DNA of 64,000 nt from Sphingopyxis sp. CCNWLW2 (lineage in GTDB: Bacteria; Pseudomonadota; Alphaproteobacteria; Sphingomonadales; Sphingomonadaceae). The translations under genes and the position numbers were made by a program. The stretch's first letter is position 1. Each line of letters starts with the position of its first letter. Positions 62,308 to 64,000 of this stretch are shown piece by piece. The notes beneath the pieces are model-generated. The model was not told the origin of the DNA. It made no database searches and saw only the letters and a list, made by a program, of their open reading frames with translations. Location: positions 1,863,001 to 1,927,000 of the forward strand of contig NZ_JBAWKJ010000001.1 in NCBI RefSeq assembly GCF_037095755.1, read 5' to 3'.

Positions 62308-62345
62308 AACAAAAGGCCCGCCGCGTGCCGGGGCACGGGCGGGCC
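62308..62345 (-). terminator. Rho-independent terminator of the first RY-rich gene
   Basis: GGCCCGCC (62315-62322) and GGCGGGCC (62338-62345) form the outer stem, with CGTGCC/GGCACG inside and a single bulged base. On the minus strand TTTTGTT follows. It lies just past the stop of the gene at 62368. Confidence 0.85.
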
Positions 62346-62367
62346 GATTGGTCAGGGGGCGAAAGGG

Positions 62368-62916
62368 TTAGCCGAGGCCCGAGAAGCGGATGTCCTGGAC
62401 GCGGCCGTAACGCACCTCGCAAGTGAACTTGCCCTTGTCGTAATAACCGCCGCGGCCCCAGCGGTCGCCATAGCCGTCGCGGACGATGACGCGGCCCTTG
62501 ACGCGGTAACCGTCGCGCTTGCGGTCGATGCTGGTGACCTCGGTCACGTCGGTCCGGCCATAGCGGCGGCTGCCGCGCTCGACGGCGCCGACGCACTGGC
62601 TGACCGCGCGGCGGCTGTTCCCATAGCGGTTATAGTCATAGCCATAGCCGTAACGGGGATCGTCATAGCGGCCGCGATAGCGATCGTCATAGCGGCCATC
62701 ATAGCGGCGGTCGTAACGGTCGTAGCGGTCGTTGTCGCCGCTCGACAGGATTGCGGCGAGGCCGCCGATCACCACGGCGCCGGCGATGATTTCGCCTGCG
62801 CTGATTCCGTCGCGGTCATAACGATCGCGCGCGGCCGCGGGGGCGGCGCTCATCAGCATCGCGCCGGCGGTGGCCGCACCAATTGCGGCCTTGGTCAGGG
62901 TGGTCTTGATAGCCAT
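62368..62916 (-). CDS. Secreted RY-rich protein, member of a local family
   Basis: The 182-residue protein has a signal peptide ending PAAARDRYDRD. Next is a single hydrophobic segment (ISAGEIIAGAVVIGGLAAIL), then a long stretch of Arg, Asp and Tyr repeats (RYDRYDRRYDGRYDDRYRG) and a C-terminal domain with Cys in SQCVGAVE and FTCEVRYGRVQDI. It shares plan and end motif with the gene at 63099. It is probably a periplasmic or surface protein; the role is unknown. Confidence 0.8.
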   Translation of the reverse strand: MAIKTTLTKAAIGAATAGAMLMSAAPAAARDRYDRDGISAGEIIAGAVVIGGLAAILSSGDNDRYDRYDRRYDGRYDDRYRGRYDDPRYGYGYDYNRYGNSRRAVSQCVGAVERGSRRYGRTDVTEVTSIDRKRDGYRVKGRVIVRDGYGDRWGRGGYYDKGKFTCEVRYGRVQDIRFSGLG

Positions 62917-62991
62917 GGTTCGGTCTCCTTAAGCGCAGGCGGCAGCTTCGCGGCCTGTTGCAGACGGTTTACCGATTCGGCTGTGACAGGG

Positions 62992-63000
62992 CGCTGAACC
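62992..63000 (-). promoter_or_regulatory. GGTTCAGCG motif upstream of the first RY-rich gene
   Basis: On the minus strand GGTTCAGCG ends 76 bases from the ATG at 62916. An identical 9-mer lies at 63713-63721, 78 bases from the ATG of the neighbour. Similar spacing suggests a shared promoter or activator site, although the factor is unknown. Confidence 0.45.
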
Positions 63001-63041
63001 CTCCGCTTATCTGGGGTTCAGACTTGGTTTGCTGGCGTTCA

Positions 63042-63075
63042 TAAAGAAAAGGCCCCTCGCCACGGGCGAGAGGCC
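63042..63075 (-). terminator. Rho-independent terminator of the second RY-rich gene
   Basis: GGCCCCTCGCC (63051-63061) pairs with GGCGAGAGGCC (63065-63075) around ACG with one mismatch. On the minus strand TTTTCTTTAT follows. It lies 24 bp after the stop codon of the gene at 63099. Confidence 0.85.
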
Positions 63076-63098
63076 ATTTATCGGTGTGTTGAATAGCG

Positions 63099-63635
63099 TC
63101 AGCCGAAATTGACGTCGACAACGCGGCCGTTGCGGTAGCTGCAGCCAAAGCTGCTCACCTCGCCGCCAAGGCGTGATGCGGTGCCGGTGACGTACCAGCC
63201 GCCATTGTTCGGTTCGGTGCCGGTGATGCTGTCGACGCGGGCGTCGTCGCCCATCTCGCCTTCGACCGCCCAGCTGCAGGCATCGGCGGCGCGGCCTTCG
63301 GCTTCGCCGCGGCCATAGGCGCCGGGGGTGACGTCGTTCTGCGCCTCGGGTTCGTAGCGCGGCACCTCCTGCCGCTCGTCGCCGCGATAGGGCGGCTCGT
63401 AACGATAATCGGGCGCGCGCTCGCGCTTGTTCTTGCTCACTGAGCTCGCGATGGCGGCGATGGTGCCGATGACAAGCAGCCCGCCGAGCACCTCGCCGGT
63501 GCTGATATTGTCGCGGTCGCGATACCCCCAGCCGCCATGATGATGGCGTCCGCGCGCTTCGGCGGGCACGGCGCTGAGGCCGACCGAGGTCAGGACGATC
63601 GCCGCGGCGGTGGTGAAGCTGGTCAGTTTACGCAT
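63099..63635 (-). CDS. Secreted RY-rich protein, paralog of the gene at 62368
   Basis: This 178-residue protein has a signal peptide (AAAIVLTSVGLSAVPAEA). A His/Arg patch follows, then the same hydrophobic block (ISTGEVLGGLLVIGTIAAIASS), a Pro/Arg/Tyr-rich linker (PDYRYEPPYRGDERQEVPRY) and a C-terminal domain with Cys residues (ADACSWAVEGEM, SFGCSYRNGRVVDVNFG). The end motif GRVVDVNFG matches GRVQDIRFS in its neighbour. The two look like tandem duplicates that have diverged in the linker. Confidence 0.8.
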   Translation of the reverse strand: MRKLTSFTTAAAIVLTSVGLSAVPAEARGRHHHGGWGYRDRDNISTGEVLGGLLVIGTIAAIASSVSKNKRERAPDYRYEPPYRGDERQEVPRYEPEAQNDVTPGAYGRGEAEGRAADACSWAVEGEMGDDARVDSITGTEPNNGGWYVTGTASRLGGEVSSFGCSYRNGRVVDVNFG

Positions 63636-63712
63636 CGAGGGAAACTCCCTTCGGCGGGCTCAGGATGGTCCAGCCCTAATGTGACCGCCCTACGCGCGCG
63701 ATGCTTTCGCGC

Positions 63713-63721
63713 CGCTGAACC
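63713..63721 (-). promoter_or_regulatory. GGTTCAGCG motif upstream of the second RY-rich gene
   Basis: The same 9-mer as at 62992-63000 lies 78 bases before the ATG at 63635. The 119-bp stretch 63636-63754 holds nothing else that I can identify. Confidence 0.45.
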
Positions 63722-63750
63722 GTGGCTGCCGCGCGGCAAGCCGAGCCCGG

Positions 63751-63788
63751 TATGAAAAGGCCCGCCATCCGGGAGGACGACGGGCCTT
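63751..63788 (-). terminator. Rho-independent terminator of the final partial gene
   Basis: AAGGCCCG (63757-63764) pairs with CGGGCCTT (63781-63788). On the minus strand the stem is followed by TTTTCATA. It lies about 38 bp after the stop codon of the gene running off the window. Confidence 0.7.
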
Positions 63789-63825
63789 GGGATCAGTTAC
63801 AGGTGACCAGACCTATCCCCGGGTA

Positions 63826-64000
63826 TCAGCAGACGCAGCGCGGCTTGGGCCGGGGCTTCCACTTTTTCTTCGCGACATAGCGTTTCCGCACCGGCACGTT
63901 TTCATAATAGGTGCGCGTGCTCGTCTCGACCCTTTCGGTCACGACCGGCGCCCCGTTGATGATCGTCGTGACGACGACGCCGGGTGTGTAATAGCCGTAG
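63826..64000 (-). CDS. Hypothetical secreted-type protein, C-terminal end (partial)
   Basis: The minus-strand frame is open to the window edge and stops at 63826-63828, giving 57 residues: YGYYTPGVVVTTIINGAPVV, then TERVETSTRTYYEN, VPVRKRYVAKKKWKP and the end RPKPRCVC. It is Tyr-rich at first, then basic, with two final Cys. The pattern resembles other small sphingomonad envelope proteins next to it. The start lies outside, so no family can be named. Confidence 0.65.
   Translation of the reverse strand, partial: YGYYTPGVVVTTIINGAPVVTERVETSTRTYYENVPVRKRYVAKKKWKPRPKPRCVC

Noticed and set aside
61953-62426. 157-codon plus-strand frame across the gap before the RY-rich genes
   Set aside because: It runs through a clear intrinsic terminator and into the end of the opposite-strand secreted gene; no signal peptide, domain or ribosome site is seen.

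Overview
The window is high-GC, gene-dense bacterial chromosome that reads as an alphaproteobacterium of the order Sphingomonadales, most like Sphingopyxis or Sphingomonas. The signs are a full-length CtrA cell-cycle regulator with a CtrA box and a GANTC methylation site upstream, an sdhCDA block, a CrtZ-type carotenoid hydroxylase, a TonB receptor beside a PepSY membrane protein, and many small sphingomonad-type secreted proteins. I see no phage, plasmid, CRISPR or rRNA genes, and no intact tRNA. The genus call is inference from gene content; no search was run.

1-8.7 kb: the 3' end of ligA, a sterol-desaturase-like hydroxylase, then a plus-strand metal-uptake block: DUF2946-like protein, TonB-dependent receptor, PepSY membrane protein, modA, modB, modC. 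A 266-bp element with perfect 32-bp terminal inverted repeats separates modA from modB. phhA follows. 8.7-15 kb: prmA and an SDR, a probable globin-coupled chemoreceptor, a divergent Lrp-type regulator/ald pair, and a secreted hydrolase. 15-23.8 kb: sdhCDA without sdhB, leuC-leuD with a quinone oxidoreductase and a DUF167 gene, crtZ, a GST and an epimerase. 23.8-29.2 kb: a serine hydrolase and a CoA-transferase operon (scoA, lipoprotein acid phosphatase, scoB, membrane protein) facing a LysR regulator, followed by a gap holding a degenerate tRNA-like sequence.

29.2-41.3 kb: mostly single metabolic genes (HAD hydrolase, GST, DUF2855, DUF488, VIT-type transporter, GlcG-like protein, SMP-30, 2OG oxygenase, aldehyde dehydrogenase), then a pterin pair (folB plus a FolM-like SDR) and a DUF1285-NUDIX-cca operon. 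41.3-49.4 kb: a GGDEF-EAL protein, parC, a flavin-fold protein with a Fur-like box at its start, an acyltransferase, an AT-richer orphan gene and ctrA.

49.5-64 kb: a LysR regulator diverges from pirin-azoR-extradiol dioxygenase, a plausible quinone/catechol defence module. Next come rluA-arfB and an SRAP-domain protein lacking its usual catalytic residues, PilZ and EVE proteins, a 2OG oxygenase, a membrane-lipid pair, an M20 peptidase, and a ferredoxin-NADP reductase operon behind a second Fur-like box. The window ends with secreted RY-rich proteins, two of which share architecture and an upstream GGTTCAGCG motif.

Dispersed inverted-repeat elements with GCGAARGC or GTCAAGTCCGGC cores fill many of the longer gaps. 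At least five loci carry both arms, and one neighbouring gap carries a three-way-junction fold.
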